From Limnobacter sp. (GTDB lineage: Bacteria; Pseudomonadota; Gammaproteobacteria; Burkholderiales; Burkholderiaceae_E): a stretch of DNA of 37,825 nt. The stretch spans positions 1 to 37,825 of the forward strand of contig JAAZBL010000154.1 of the NCBI GenBank assembly GCA_012513825.1, in the 5' to 3' direction. The translations under genes were made by a program, and so were the position numbers. This document shows positions 19,988 through 28,800 of this stretch, in pieces; position 1 is the first letter of the stretch; each line of letters begins with the position of its first letter. The notes beneath the pieces were generated by a model that did not search any database, had not been told where the DNA came from, and worked only from the letters and a program-made list of their open reading frames with translations.

Positions 19988-20217
19988 TGGAAGCGCTGTA
20001 CCTGCTGATCCCGCTGAGCGTGCTGGCCGTCTTCGCCGCCGCCTGGATCTTCCTGCGCATGTCGGACAGCGGCCAGTTCGACGACATGGACGGGCCGGCC
20101 TGGAGCATCCTTCACGACGACGACAGTCCCGAGGGCCGGTCGACGCCGTCCGACCAGGCTGCGCACCCGGCCGCCGTCGAGGCGGTTGACGCAGCGCAAC
20201 ATCCGGAAAAACCTTAG
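19987..20217 (+). CDS. ccoS: cbb3 oxidase maturation protein CcoS
   Basis: A 76-residue single-pass membrane protein. The helix (about 5-24: LYLLIPLSVLAVFAAAWIF) is followed by the family signature SGQFDDMDGPAWSILHDDD. CcoS is required for cofactor insertion into CcoN. The ATG overlaps the ccoI stop by one base, and AGGAG lies seven bases before it. The C-terminal 25 residues are a polar tail not needed for the family match; its last codons overlap a candidate FNR-type site that may control ccoN. Confidence 0.92.
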   Translation: MEALYLLIPLSVLAVFAAAWIFLRMSDSGQFDDMDGPAWSILHDDDSPEGRSTPSDQAAHPAAVEAVDAAQHPEKP

Positions 20218-20226
20218 AGCGATAAT
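20186..20226 (+). promoter_or_regulatory. Candidate FNR/ANR-controlled promoter of ccoNOQP
   Basis: TTGAC-GCAG-CGCAA (20186-20199) resembles the FNR/ANR site TTGAT-N4-ATCAA, keeping TTGA on one side and CAA on the other. A -10-like GATAAT follows at 20221-20226. With transcription starting near 20233, the site centre is about 40.5 bases upstream, the usual class II position. The site lies within the end of ccoS. This fits the known oxygen control of cbb3 genes, but the match is imperfect. Confidence 0.42.
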
Positions 20227-20250
20227 GGGCAATCCTGTCTGGGGGTTCGA

Positions 20251-21714
20251 ATGAGTGTTTCCGCAACCATGACCGGCGCACGCGTGCAGGCGTCGGGCGA
20301 GACGTATCACTACAAGGTGATCCGGCAACTCACCGTGATGACGGTGATCTGGGGCGTCGTCGGCATGCTGGTCGGCGTCTTCATCGCCGCGCAACTCGCC
20401 TGGCCGGCGCTGAACTTCGACATTCCGTGGCTCACCTACAGCCGCCTGCGTCCGCTGCACACGAACGCAGTGATCTTCGCGTTCGGAACCACGGGCCTGA
20501 TCGCGACCTCGTTCTACGTCGTACAGCGCACCTGCCAGACACCGCTGTTCGCGCCGAAGCTCGCGTCCTTCGTGTTCTGGGGCTGGCAGGCGGTCATCGT
20601 CGCGGCCGTCATCACGCTGCCGATGGGCCTGAGCACGACGAAGGAATACGCGGAACTCGAGTGGCCGATCGACGTGCTGATCGCGATCGTCTGGGTGTCC
20701 TACGCGATCGTGTTCTTCGGCACCGTCGCGAAGCGGCGCACCCCGCACATCTACGTGGCGAACTGGTTCTACGGCGGCTTCATCCTGACGATCGCCGTGC
20801 TGCACATCGTCAACAGTGCCGCGCTGCCGGTGACCTTGACCAAGTCGTACTCGGTCTACGCCGGCGTGCAGGACGCGATGGTGCAGTGGTGGTACGGCCA
20901 CAACGCGGTCGGCTTCCTGCTGACGACCGGCTTCCTGGGCATGATGTACTACTTCGTTCCGAAGCAGGCCGATCGTCCGATCTACTCGTACCGGCTGTCG
21001 ATCGTCCACTTCTGGGCGCTGATCTTCACCTACATGTGGGCCGGCCCGCACCACCTGCACTACACGGCGCTGCCCGACTGGGCGCAGAGCGTGGGCATGG
21101 CGTTCTCGATCATCCTGCTCGCGCCCTCGTGGGGCGGGATGATCAACGGCATCATGACGCTGTCGGGCGCCTGGCACAAACTGCGCACCGACCCGATCCT
21201 GAAGTTCCTGATCGTATCGCTGTCGTTCTACGGCATGTCGACCTTCGAAGGTCCGATGATGTCGATCAAGACCGTCAACGCGCTGTCGCACTACACCGAC
21301 TGGACCGTCGGCCACGTGCACTCGGGTGCGCTCGGCTGGGTCGGCTTCATCACGATCGGCTCGGTCTACTACCTGCTGCCGCGGCTGTTCGGTCGCACCG
21401 AGATGCACAGCGTGCGCGCGATCGAGGCCCACTTCTGGATCGCGACGATCGGCGTCGTGCTGTACATCGCCGCGATGTGGATCGCCGGCGTCACGCAGGG
21501 GCTGATGTGGCGCGCCACGAACCCCGACGGCACGCTGACCTACGCGTTCGTCGAATCGGTCAAGGCGACCTATCCGTACTACTACATCCGTGTCCTGGGC
21601 GGCCTGCTGTACCTCGGCGGCATGGTCCTCATGCTGTGGAACACGCTGATGACGATCCGGGCCGGCAAGGCGATCGACGCGCAGGTGCCCCGCCTCGATC
21701 CCGCGCACGCCTGA
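20251..21714 (+). CDS. ccoN: Cytochrome c oxidase, cbb3-type, subunit I
   Basis: CcoN is the catalytic membrane subunit of the high-affinity cbb3 oxidase, holding heme b and the heme b3-CuB centre. The 487-residue protein has about 12 helices and the expected histidines: His70 in [15 protein letters not shown] (low-spin heme), His217 in [10 protein letters not shown] and His267-His268 in [12 protein letters not shown] (CuB), and His355 and His357 in [11 protein letters not shown] (hemes b3 and b). The aa3-type Tyr beside the first CuB His is absent, as normal in this class. A GGGGG run precedes the ATG at 20251. It is the first structural gene of ccoNOQP. Confidence 0.97.
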   Translation: MSVSATMTGARVQASGETYHYKVIRQLTVMTVIWGVVGMLVGVFIAAQLAWPALNFDIPWLTYSRLRPLHTNAVIFAFGTTGLIATSFYVVQRTCQTPLFAPKLASFVFWGWQAVIVAAVITLPMGLSTTKEYAELEWPIDVLIAIVWVSYAIVFFGTVAKRRTPHIYVANWFYGGFILTIAVLHIVNSAALPVTLTKSYSVYAGVQDAMVQWWYGHNAVGFLLTTGFLGMMYYFVPKQADRPIYSYRLSIVHFWALIFTYMWAGPHHLHYTALPDWAQSVGMAFSIILLAPSWGGMINGIMTLSGAWHKLRTDPILKFLIVSLSFYGMSTFEGPMMSIKTVNALSHYTDWTVGHVHSGALGWVGFITIGSVYYLLPRLFGRTEMHSVRAIEAHFWIATIGVVLYIAAMWIAGVTQGLMWRATNPDGTLTYAFVESVKATYPYYYIRVLGGLLYLGGMVLMLWNTLMTIRAGKAIDAQVPRLDPAHA

Positions 21715-21733
21715 TCGACCCGGAGAGAACGAG

Positions 21734-22348
21734 ATGAAGTTTTCGCATGAACTGATCGAGAAGAACCTGCCGCTGATGATGGTGCTGATCGTGCTCACGA
21801 TCAGCGTCGGCGGCCTGGTCGAGATCGTGCCGCTGTTCTTCCAGAAGTCGACGACCGAGGCGGTCGCCGGGCTGAAGCCTTATCCGCCGCTGCAACTGGC
21901 CGGCCGCGACATCTACATCCGCGAGGGCTGCAACAACTGCCACTCGCAGATGATCCGGCCGTTTCGCGCCGAGACCGAGCGCTACGGCCACTTCTCGGTC
22001 GCCGGCGAATTCGTCTTCGACCGGCCCCACCTGTGGGGCAGCAAGCGCACCGGCCCCGACCTGCACCGGGTCGGCGGACGCTACAGCGACGAATGGCACC
22101 GCGTGCACCTGATGAACCCGCGCGACGTCGTGCCCGAGTCGAACATGCCCGGCTATCCGTGGCTGGCCAGCCGCCCGGCCGACGACGGAACGATCCAGGT
22201 CAAGATGCGCGCGCTTCGCAAGCTCGGTCACCCGTACACCGACGAGGAGATCGACAAGGCGCCGGCCGAGCTGAAGGGCAAGACCGAGATGGAGGCGCTG
22301 ATCGCCTACTTGCAGGGCATGGGCACCGCGCTGTCGCGGGCCCGGTGA
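21734..22348 (+). CDS. ccoO: Cytochrome c oxidase, cbb3-type, subunit II (monoheme c)
   Basis: The 204-residue CcoO has one N-terminal membrane helix (about 12-35) and one periplasmic heme c site, Cys66-Asn-Asn-Cys69-His70 in [15 protein letters not shown]. The distal methionine is probably that in [10 protein letters not shown]. It passes electrons from CcoP to CcoN. GGAGAG stands before the ATG at 21734, 19 bases after ccoN. Length and motifs are normal for the family. Confidence 0.97.
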   Translation: MKFSHELIEKNLPLMMVLIVLTISVGGLVEIVPLFFQKSTTEAVAGLKPYPPLQLAGRDIYIREGCNNCHSQMIRPFRAETERYGHFSVAGEFVFDRPHLWGSKRTGPDLHRVGGRYSDEWHRVHLMNPRDVVPESNMPGYPWLASRPADDGTIQVKMRALRKLGHPYTDEEIDKAPAELKGKTEMEALIAYLQGMGTALSRAR

Positions 22349-22377
22349 CCCCGGATCGTCCGCCACGGAGAACAAGC

Positions 22378-22524
22378 ATGGACATCAACTTCATCCGCGG
22401 CCTGATCACGGTGCTCAGTTTCGTGGTCTTCCTGGGCATCGTCTGGTGGGCATGGAGCGGTCGCCAGCGCAAGCGTTTCGAGGAAGCTGCGCGGCTTCCG
22501 TTCGAGGAACGCGACACGCCCTGA
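22378..22524 (+). CDS. ccoQ: CcoQ-like small subunit of cbb3 oxidase
   Basis: A 48-residue protein with a single helix (VLSFVVFLGIVWWAWSG, about 11-27) followed by a charged tail, RKRFEEAARLPF, as in CcoQ. CcoQ stabilises the CcoNO-CcoP complex. The ATG at 22378 has GGAG upstream. Its place between ccoO and ccoP supports the assignment, since the sequence itself is short. Confidence 0.9.
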   Translation: MDINFIRGLITVLSFVVFLGIVWWAWSGRQRKRFEEAARLPFEERDTP

Positions 22525-22585
22525 ACCGCCGTCGAGTTTCGTCTCCCGCACAAAGAACCGAAGCGACCCTTCGCCGAGAAGAGAT

Positions 22586-23506
22586 ATGGCCGATTTCATC
22601 AGCCCCGGTTGGAGCTACTACATCGCGATCGTCACGATCGTGTCGATCCTGTTCTGCGTCTGGCTCGCGCTGTCGATGGCGAAGAGCCGGCACACGGCCG
22701 GCTCGGCCGGAACGACCACCGGGCATGTCTGGGACGGCGACCTGCAGGAGTACAACAACCCGCTGCCGCGCTGGTGGCTGGGCCTGTTCCTGATCACCTG
22801 CGTGTTCGCGTTCGTCTACCTGCTGCTGTACCCGGGCCTGGGCGCTTTCCCGGGCCTGCTGAACTGGAGCCAGATCGGCCAGTACGAGCGCGAACGTGCC
22901 CGCGTCGACGAGGTGATCGAGCCGCTGTTCGCGAAGTACCTCGCGCAGGATGTTCCGGCGGTCGCCGCCGATCCGCAGGCACGGGCGATGGGCGAACGGC
23001 TGTACCTGACCTACTGCGTCCAGTGCCACGGCTCCGACGCGCGCGGCAGCCGCGGCTTCCCGAACCTGACCGACAACGACTGGCTGTGGGGCGGCGAACC
23101 CGAGCAGATCAAGACCACGATCCGTGAGGGCCGCACCGGCCTGATGCCGCCGATGGCCGCGGCCGTCGGCAGCTCCGACGACGTGCAGAACCTCGCCAAC
23201 TACGTGCTGTCGCTGTCGGGCGGCGGTGCGGACGCCGCACGCGCCGCGCTCGGCCGCGACAAGTTCGCCGTCTGCGCGACTTGCCACGGCCCCGAAGGCA
23301 AGGGCAACCACGCGCTCGGCGCCCCCGACCTGACCGATCGGCTGTGGCTGCATGGCGGCGGCCTGAACGCGATCGTCGATGCGATCAACAACGGTCGCAC
23401 CAACCAGATGCCGGCCTTCGGCGAAATGCTCGGCGAAGGCAAGCTGCACGTGCTCACGGCCTACATCTGGAGCCTTTCGAACCGGCCCGCCGAAGCGGGC
23501 CGCTAG
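22586..23506 (+). CDS. ccoP: Cytochrome c oxidase, cbb3-type, subunit III (diheme c)
   Basis: The 306-residue CcoP has two N-terminal helices (about 11-31 and 57-78), the two-helix form of this subunit, and two periplasmic cytochrome c domains. Heme sites are Cys144-Val-Gln-Cys147-His148 and Cys230-Ala-Thr-Cys233-His234. Likely distal methionines lie in GLMPPMAAAV and QMPAFGEML. It receives electrons from soluble or membrane cytochromes and feeds CcoO. Its last codons form part of a strong hairpin. Confidence 0.97.
   Translation: MADFISPGWSYYIAIVTIVSILFCVWLALSMAKSRHTAGSAGTTTGHVWDGDLQEYNNPLPRWWLGLFLITCVFAFVYLLLYPGLGAFPGLLNWSQIGQYERERARVDEVIEPLFAKYLAQDVPAVAADPQARAMGERLYLTYCVQCHGSDARGSRGFPNLTDNDWLWGGEPEQIKTTIREGRTGLMPPMAAAVGSSDDVQNLANYVLSLSGGGADAARAALGRDKFAVCATCHGPEGKGNHALGAPDLTDRLWLHGGGLNAIVDAINNGRTNQMPAFGEMLGEGKLHVLTAYIWSLSNRPAEAGR
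23483..23502 (+). terminator. Strong hairpin at the ccoP 3' end
   Basis: CGGCCCGC-CGAA-GCGGGCCG (23483-23502) is a perfect 8-bp stem with a four-base loop, ending just before the ccoP stop. No T run follows, so it may block 3' degradation or cause partial termination between ccoNOQP and ccoG rather than act as a full terminator. A 78-base spacer to ccoG follows. Confidence 0.4.
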
Positions 23507-23584
23507 GTACCGGAGCCAGCACCACAGGGGCACGCGCGTATCGGTCGCCGTTCGACCGGTCGGCGTGCCCCGAGACCGAACAGG

Positions 23585-25003
23585 ATGTCGACACCCAAGC
23601 TCCAGCAGAAGCCCGCTCCCGGCAGCGAAGTCGAGCTCGCGCTCTACGAAATCCGCAACAAGGTGTACCCGCGCGCGGTCACCGGCGTTTTCGCGCGCTG
23701 GCGCTGGGCGCTGGTCTGGTTCACGCAGCTGCTTTTCTACGGCCTGCCCTGGCTCACCTGGGGCGACCGGCCGATGGTCCTGTTCGATCTGGAAGCCCGT
23801 CGCTTCTTCCTGTTCGGGCTGGTCCTCTACCCGCAGGACTTCATCTACCTGACCGGCCTGCTGGTGATCTCGGCGCTCTCGCTGTTCCTGGTCACCGCGG
23901 TCGCCGGCCGCGTATGGTGCGGCTACGCCTGTCCGCAGACCGTCTACACCGAGATCTTCATGTGGGTCGAGCGTCGCGTCGAAGGCGATCGCATGGCCCG
24001 GATGAAGCTCGACAAGGCGCCGATGTCGGCGAAAAAGCTCGCACGCAAGGCGACCAAGCACGCGCTGTGGGTCGCGATCGCGCTGTGGACCGGCATCACC
24101 TTCGTCGGATACTTCACGCCGATCCGCGAGCTCCTGGCCCAGATCGCCAGCTTCTCGACGGGCCCGTGGCAGACGTTCTGGATCCTGTTCTACGGCTTCG
24201 CCACCTGGGGCAATGCCGGCTTCATGCGCGAGCAGGTCTGCAAGTACATGTGTCCGTACGCGCGCTTCCAGGGCGTGATGTTCGACCGCGACACGCTGAC
24301 GGTGACCTACGACTACAAGCGCGGCGAGCCGCGCGGCTCGCGCCCGAAGAAGGCGGATCCGGCGGCGCTGGGGCTCGGCGACTGCATCGACTGCACCTTG
24401 TGCGTGCAGGTCTGCCCGACCGGCATCGACATCCGCGACGGCCTGCAGATCGAGTGCATCGACTGTTCGGCCTGCATCGACGCCTGCGACCAGGTCATGG
24501 ACAAGATGAACTACCCGCGCGGGCTGATCCGCTACACGACCGAGAACGCGCTCGAACAGGGCTACGGTCGCGAAGGGATCGTCAAGCGCCTGCGACGTCC
24601 GCGCGTGCTGATCTACGCGGCAATCCTCGCCACCGTGGCGACCGCACTGTTCGGGCACCTGCTGACGAGCGCGCCGCTGAAGGTCGACGTGTTGCCCGAC
24701 CGCACGCTCGGACGCATCGTCGAGGACGGCCTCATCGAAAACACCTACCGGCTGCAGCTGATGAACTCGGCGGAAACCCCGCGCCGCTTCGTCGTCTCGG
24801 TGTCTGGCATCGAGTCGATCTTCGTGACCGGCGCAAGCAAGTTCGAGGTCGAACCGACCGGCACCCGCCTCGTGCCGGTGACCGTCCGCACGCATCCCGG
24901 CATGGGCGAGCCGGGCAGCAACCGTATCGTCTTCAAGGTTCAGGCCGAAGACGATCCGTCGGTCAGCGTCGACGCGACCTCGACCTATTTCGTTCCGCGC
25001 TGA
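23585..25003 (+). CDS. ccoG: Cytochrome c oxidase accessory protein CcoG (FixG/RdxA)
   Basis: CcoG is a membrane-bound iron-sulfur protein linked to copper reduction for cbb3 oxidase biogenesis. The 472-residue product has several membrane helices (near 45-65, 80-105, 155-175, 190-210 and 340-360). Cysteine motifs include WCGYACPQTVYTE and REQVCKYMCPYARFQ near the membrane, then two ferredoxin-type clusters, CIDCTLCVQVCPTGID and CIDCSACIDACDQVMDKMN. A C-terminal immunoglobulin-like domain ends the protein. The start (23585) follows an AGG directly and gives the usual length. It is followed by ccoH 43 bases later. Confidence 0.95.
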   Translation: MSTPKLQQKPAPGSEVELALYEIRNKVYPRAVTGVFARWRWALVWFTQLLFYGLPWLTWGDRPMVLFDLEARRFFLFGLVLYPQDFIYLTGLLVISALSLFLVTAVAGRVWCGYACPQTVYTEIFMWVERRVEGDRMARMKLDKAPMSAKKLARKATKHALWVAIALWTGITFVGYFTPIRELLAQIASFSTGPWQTFWILFYGFATWGNAGFMREQVCKYMCPYARFQGVMFDRDTLTVTYDYKRGEPRGSRPKKADPAALGLGDCIDCTLCVQVCPTGIDIRDGLQIECIDCSACIDACDQVMDKMNYPRGLIRYTTENALEQGYGREGIVKRLRRPRVLIYAAILATVATALFGHLLTSAPLKVDVLPDRTLGRIVEDGLIENTYRLQLMNSAETPRRFVVSVSGIESIFVTGASKFEVEPTGTRLVPVTVRTHPGMGEPGSNRIVFKVQAEDDPSVSVDATSTYFVPR

Positions 25004-25046
25004 GCGCATGCTACGGTCCCGCCCGACTACCCCGAAGACTGGTCCA

Positions 25047-25580
25047 ATGGCAGAGAACGCAACTCCGACCCCGTGGTACCGCCATCGCTGGCCCTGGCTG
25101 CTGATGATCGCGCCCGCCAGCGCCGTGATCGCCGGATTTTTCACCTGGTGGCTGGCGGCCACCAGCAACAACTCGATGGTCGTCGACGACTACTACCGCG
25201 AGGGACGCGCGATCAACCAGCAGCTCGCGCGCGACGACGAGGCCGCGCGGCTCGCATTGAGCGCGACGGTCTCGAACGCCCCCGGCGACACGCTCGGCAT
25301 CGTCGTGCAGATGCGCAGCGGCAAAGCACGCGTCGCCTGGCCCGACACGCTGAGCCTGCGGCTGGTCCATGCGACCGAGTCGGCGCTCGACGGCCAGTTG
25401 CGCCTCGCGCATCAGGGCAACGGCCGCTATGCCGGCGCCGGCGCGCTGCCGGCCAGCGGCCGCTGGATCGTTCACCTCGAAGACGAGCAGCGACAGTGGC
25501 GACTCGTCGCCCGCGCCGAACGCTTCGACGAGGCGCTCGCGATGCGTGCCGACCCGCTGCCGGAAGGAAACGTCCGATGA
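25047..25580 (+). CDS. ccoH: FixH/CcoH family cbb3 assembly protein
   Basis: The 177-residue protein has one N-terminal helix (about 12-34: WLLMIAPASAVIAGFFTWW) after the polar segment TPWYRHRWP, then the family signature MVVDDYYREGRAINQQLARD and a periplasmic beta-rich domain. FixH/CcoH proteins help assemble cbb3 oxidase and interact with CcoN and CcoP. The start at 25047 places the helix at the expected distance; the frame also allows 25008, which adds 13 residues. The stop overlaps the next start by four bases (ATGA). Confidence 0.88.
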   Translation: MAENATPTPWYRHRWPWLLMIAPASAVIAGFFTWWLAATSNNSMVVDDYYREGRAINQQLARDDEAARLALSATVSNAPGDTLGIVVQMRSGKARVAWPDTLSLRLVHATESALDGQLRLAHQGNGRYAGAGALPASGRWIVHLEDEQRQWRLVARAERFDEALAMRADPLPEGNVR

Positions 25581-25852
25581 TGCCCGGCGATCCTGCTCCG
25601 ATCGGCGAGGGCCGGGTCGGCCGCTTCATGATGCAGGTGCTGTGGCCCTCGTTCCTGATGGCCGTCGTCGCCGTCGGCCTGTTCTTCTCGATGATCGATC
25701 CGCAGGAGCTGGAGCTCGTCGGAATGTCGATCGCAGACAGCCGCGAAGGCGCCTACACGGTCGGCTTCTTCCTGTTCTGGATCCTGTTCGCGCTGTCCAG
25801 CAGTCTGACCTGGCTGCTCACCACCGACCGGCCGCCGCGCACCCGCGGCTGA
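25577..25852 (+). CDS. Small two-helix membrane protein at the end of the cbb3 locus
   Basis: I do not recognise a named family. The 91-residue product has two clear membrane helices (about 21-42: VLWPSFLMAVVAVGLFFSMI, and 62-82: TVGFFLFWILFALSSSLTWL) joined by a short acidic loop, DPQELELVGMSIADSREG, and a short basic tail. The start overlaps the ccoH stop (ATGA), and ATG is doubled (25577 and 25580). Tight coupling to ccoH suggests a role in oxidase assembly or stability, but that is inference only. The gene is convergent with the S4 protein gene, 14 bases away. Confidence 0.75.
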   Translation: MMPGDPAPIGEGRVGRFMMQVLWPSFLMAVVAVGLFFSMIDPQELELVGMSIADSREGAYTVGFFLFWILFALSSSLTWLLTTDRPPRTRG

Positions 25853-25858
25853 GGCCGC
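25845..25858. terminator. Small hairpin between convergent genes
   Basis: GCGGC-TGAG-GCCGC, a 5-bp stem, spans the stop of the 91-residue gene and reaches into the 14-base gap before the S4 protein stop. No T run is present. It is the only terminator-like structure at this convergent junction. Confidence 0.28.
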
Positions 25859-25866
25859 TGCTTCGG

Positions 25867-26322
25867 CTACCGTCGATCGCCGCCGCGCCGACCGCCGTCC
25901 GGGGTGCGGAGCTGCGCGAGCTGGCGCCGGTCGCGCTTGGTAGGACGCCCGCCTTCGATCGACTCGCCCGGTTCGACGAAGACGCGCCGCTGCTGGCGTC
26001 GCGCCTCGCGACGCTCGATCGATTCGGCGGTTTCCTCGTACAACATCTGCGCCTGCGGTGCCGGCCCGCGGCGCTCGTCGATGCCGCGCACGAGCACCGT
26101 GCGTTCGTCGTCGCCGATCCGGATCGTCAGCAGGTCGCCGGCACGCAGATGGCGCGACAGCTTCACGCGTTGCCCTCCGAGCAGCACGCGGCCGTTCTCG
26201 ATCGCCGTCTGGGCCAGGCTGCGGCTGCGAAAGAACCGCGCGGCCCACAGCCACTTGTCGATGCGAACCGTGTCGGCGCCCGACGCCACCGCGTCGTCAT
26301 CGTCGCTGCCCGATCGGCTCAT
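25867..26322 (-). CDS. S4-domain RNA-binding protein, Hsp15-like
   Basis: The 151-residue protein contains one S4 domain: [20 protein letters not shown], then [21 protein letters not shown], at about 19-80, closely resembling Hsp15 (HslR), which binds stalled 50S subunits carrying nascent chains. The N-terminus is acidic and Ser-rich, and the C-terminus is very basic ([15 protein letters not shown]). The start at 26322 overlaps the apt stop by four bases, so the genes are coupled; the frame is open further upstream only within apt. Confidence 0.85.
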   Translation of the reverse strand: MSRSGSDDDDAVASGADTVRIDKWLWAARFFRSRSLAQTAIENGRVLLGGQRVKLSRHLRAGDLLTIRIGDDERTVLVRGIDERRGPAPQAQMLYEETAESIERREARRQQRRVFVEPGESIEGGRPTKRDRRQLAQLRTPDGGRRGGDRR

Positions 26323-26873
26323 CGCGGGTCGTCCTCCGTTGCGCCGAAACTGAGCACGCAATGTACCGGCAGGCCCGAATCGGCGATCCGGCGCGAACCG
26401 CCGAGATCGGGCAGGTCGACGATCGCGGCCGCCTCGACGACGATCGCACCAAGCCGTTCGAGCAGCCGGCGCGCCGCCATCATCGTGCCGCCGGTGGCGA
26501 CCAGGTCGTCGATCAGCAGCACGCGATCGCCGGGGCGGCAGGCATCGGCATGCAGTTCGACGGTGCCGCTGCCGTACTCGAGTTCGTAGGTCTCGGACAC
26601 CGTGTCGAAGGGCAGCTTGCCCTGCTTTCGCACCGGTACGAAACCGACGTTCAGCTCGTAGGCGAGGATCGCGCCGACGATGAACCCGCGCGCGTCGATG
26701 CCGGCGACGACGTCGATGTCCATGCCGAGATAGCGGTGCACGAAATGGTCGACGAGCATCCGCAGCGCGCGCGGCTCCTGCAGCAGCGGCGTGATGTCGC
26801 GGAACAGCACGCCCGGCTCGGGCCAGCCGGGCACGGTCCGGATTCGGCTGCGCAGATAATCGAGTTCGGACAT
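26319..26873 (-). CDS. apt: Adenine phosphoribosyltransferase
   Basis: Apt converts adenine and PRPP to AMP. The 184-residue protein has the usual length. The N-terminal loop [16 protein letters not shown], the flexible segment [12 protein letters not shown], and the PRPP site [14 protein letters not shown] (about 127-140) are all intact. It may recycle adenine freed in methylthioadenosine breakdown, a pathway partly encoded some 10 kb away. The gene is divergent from the MaoC-like gene, with 44 bases between the starts. Confidence 0.95.
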   Translation of the reverse strand: MSELDYLRSRIRTVPGWPEPGVLFRDITPLLQEPRALRMLVDHFVHRYLGMDIDVVAGIDARGFIVGAILAYELNVGFVPVRKQGKLPFDTVSETYELEYGSGTVELHADACRPGDRVLLIDDLVATGGTMMAARRLLERLGAIVVEAAAIVDLPDLGGSRRIADSGLPVHCVLSFGATEDDPR

Positions 26874-26892
26874 GTCGATGAGACTATTGCGG

Positions 26893-26906
26893 GTTCGAAA
26901 ACGAAC
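26893..26906. promoter_or_regulatory. Perfect inverted repeat between apt and the MaoC-like gene
   Basis: GTTCG-AAAA-CGAAC lies in the 44-base divergent spacer, 11 bases before the MaoC-like start. It could be an operator or a leader hairpin; no regulator gene for it is adjacent. Confidence 0.35.
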
Positions 26907-26917
26907 GGAGCGTAAGC

Positions 26918-27382
26918 ATGTCGGTGCCGTACAAGGAGCGCTACTTCGAAGACTACATCGTCGGCGAGACGATCGAGTTCGGCGACTATGCGATCACCGA
27001 AGAGGAAGTGGTCGAGTTCGCCAGGCGCTACGATCCGCAGCCGTTCCACGTCGACCCGGATGCCGCGGCGAAGTCGATCTACGGCGGACTGATCTCGAGC
27101 GGCTGGATGACCGGCAGCGTGATGATGCGGATGCTGGCCGACCACTTCATCTCGCCGTTGTCGAGCATGGGCTCACCGGGGATCGACGAGGTCCGCTGGC
27201 ATCGCCCCGTGCGCCCGGGCGACCGGCTGCGGATGCGCGTGACGATCCTCGACAAGCGCCGTTCCACGAGCAAGCCCGACCGCGGCGTCATCCACGTGCG
27301 CCAGGAGGCGCTGAACCAGGACGGCGACACGGTGATGAGCTTCAAGGGCCTGGGGATGTACAAGTGCCGGGACGCCGCCTGA
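26918..27382 (+). CDS. MaoC-like dehydratase (hot-dog fold)
   Basis: The 154-residue protein has the MaoC/(R)-hydratase layout: an N-terminal [17 protein letters not shown] strand region, and the catalytic segment [13 protein letters not shown] with Asp39 and His44 as the likely catalytic pair. The later segments are [16 protein letters not shown] and [15 protein letters not shown]. Such enzymes hydrate trans-2-enoyl-CoA or related acyl thioesters. The exact substrate is unknown and no other acyl-CoA genes are beside it. GGAG before the ATG at 26918 supports the start. It converges with the amidase gene, 14 bases away. Confidence 0.87.
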   Translation: MSVPYKERYFEDYIVGETIEFGDYAITEEEVVEFARRYDPQPFHVDPDAAAKSIYGGLISSGWMTGSVMMRMLADHFISPLSSMGSPGIDEVRWHRPVRPGDRLRMRVTILDKRRSTSKPDRGVIHVRQEALNQDGDTVMSFKGLGMYKCRDAA

Positions 27383-27396
27383 TCGAAGGCGGACGC

Positions 27397-28800
27397 TCAG
27401 CCCGCCGGCGGTTCGGGCCAGCCGCGCTGCTCGCCGCGCAACTGCTCGAGCGTGCGTGACAGGCGCAGCACGCCGAGGTCGTCGAAGCGCTGGCCGACGA
27501 CCTGGACCGCAAGCGGCAGCCCATCGCCGTCGAAGCCCCAGTTGATCGACGCGGCCGGCTGCTCGCTCATGTTCCAGGCGACGGTGAACGCGATGTGCGA
27601 CAGCGCGTCGTGCGGATCGTCGGAGGGGCTGTGCTGCTCGGCGCCCCAGGGCGGGACCGGCGTCGTCGGCGACAACAGGTAGTCGAACGGAAGGCTCGCA
27701 CGCACGGCGGCCTCGCGCATCGCCATGACCTGCGCCCAGGCCCGCATCACGTCGGCCCCGCTGAAGTCCTTCGCCCGCCAGGTGCACCATTCGACGATGA
27801 ACGGCAGCACCTTGCCGCGCGTCTCGTCGTCCATCGCGGCGACGTCGTTGTACGAGCGCGCCTCGAAGAAGGCGTTCATGCCGTCGAGCATCTGCGGCGT
27901 CATGAACGAGGACATCGGCTCGACGATCGCACCGGCCGCCTCCAGCGCCCGCGCCGCGTACTGCACGGCGGCCAGCACTTCCGGATGCACCGGCAGGCCG
28001 GCCTTCATGTCGGTGAGCAGGCCGATCCGCAATCCGCGCGGCGACATCCCGTCGAGGTTCGCGACGTAGTCGACCGGCTCGTAGGGCAGGCTCATGAAGT
28101 CGCGCGGATCCGGCTTGCTCAGCTCGTTCATCATCAGCGCCGAATCGGTGACGCTGCGCGTCATCGGCCCGGCGACGCGGCCGACGTACGGCGGATCGAT
28201 CGGGATTCGCCCCAGGCTCGGCTTGAGCCCGAACAGCCCGCACAGCGCCGCCGGCAGGCGCACCGAGCCGCCGATGTCGGTGCCGATGTGCAGCGGGCCG
28301 TAGCCGGCGGCCGCGGCCGCGCCGGCGCCCGACGACGAGCCGGCCGTGTTGCGGTCGAGCTGCCACGGATTGCGGGTGGTGCCGTGGATCGACGAGCGGC
28401 CCGAAGACAGCATGCCGAAGTCGGGCATCGTGGTCTTGCCGAGGATCACGCAGCCGGCCTCGCGCATCCGGGCCGACGGCGGCGCATCGTGCCGTTTGGG
28501 CGAGCGGTCGGTCGCGGCCGTGCCCAGCGGGGCCGGATCGCCCTTCGTGTAGACGTTCTCCTTGATCGTGACCGGAACGCCGTCGATCGGCGACAGCGGG
28601 CTGCCGCTGCGCCAGCGGGCCTCGGACTGCGCGGCCGCATCGAGCGCGGCCTGCCCGTGCACGAGGTACATCGCGTTGACGTGCGGCTCCCAGCGCGCGA
28701 TCTGGTCGAGGACGGCGCTGGCGACCGTGACCGGCGACAGCTCGCCGCTGGCGTAGGCCGCGGACAGTTCGGCGGCGGACAGGTCGTGGATCGCAGTCAT
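27397..28800 (-). CDS. Amidase signature family protein
   Basis: The 467-residue hydrolase has the Ser-cisSer-Lys amidase core: the lysine in GVPVTIKENVYT, the serine-rich loop NTAGSSSGAGAAAA, and the nucleophile region GTDIGGSVRLPAALCGLFGLKP. It resembles aryl-acylamidases and GatA-like enzymes, but no gatB or gatC is nearby, so a role in transamidation of tRNA is unlikely; substrate unknown. The ATG at 28800 is chosen because GGAGG lies eight bases upstream; the frame continues to 28851 without family residues. It follows a repeat-rich spacer of 233 bases after the response regulator stop. Confidence 0.88.
   Translation of the reverse strand: MTAIHDLSAAELSAAYASGELSPVTVASAVLDQIARWEPHVNAMYLVHGQAALDAAAQSEARWRSGSPLSPIDGVPVTIKENVYTKGDPAPLGTAATDRSPKRHDAPPSARMREAGCVILGKTTMPDFGMLSSGRSSIHGTTRNPWQLDRNTAGSSSGAGAAAAAGYGPLHIGTDIGGSVRLPAALCGLFGLKPSLGRIPIDPPYVGRVAGPMTRSVTDSALMMNELSKPDPRDFMSLPYEPVDYVANLDGMSPRGLRIGLLTDMKAGLPVHPEVLAAVQYAARALEAAGAIVEPMSSFMTPQMLDGMNAFFEARSYNDVAAMDDETRGKVLPFIVEWCTWRAKDFSGADVMRAWAQVMAMREAAVRASLPFDYLLSPTTPVPPWGAEQHSPSDDPHDALSHIAFTVAWNMSEQPAASINWGFDGDGLPLAVQVVGQRFDDLGVLRLSRTLEQLRGEQRGWPEPPAG

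Noticed and set aside
17063-20281. Long minus-strand open frame across the ccoI region
   Set aside because: It runs against three clear cbb3 genes, is full of Arg and Gln, and has no recognisable domain.
27397-28800. GatA subunit of the tRNA amidotransferase
   Set aside because: The protein fits the wider amidase family, but no gatB or gatC lies nearby and the neighbours are unrelated.
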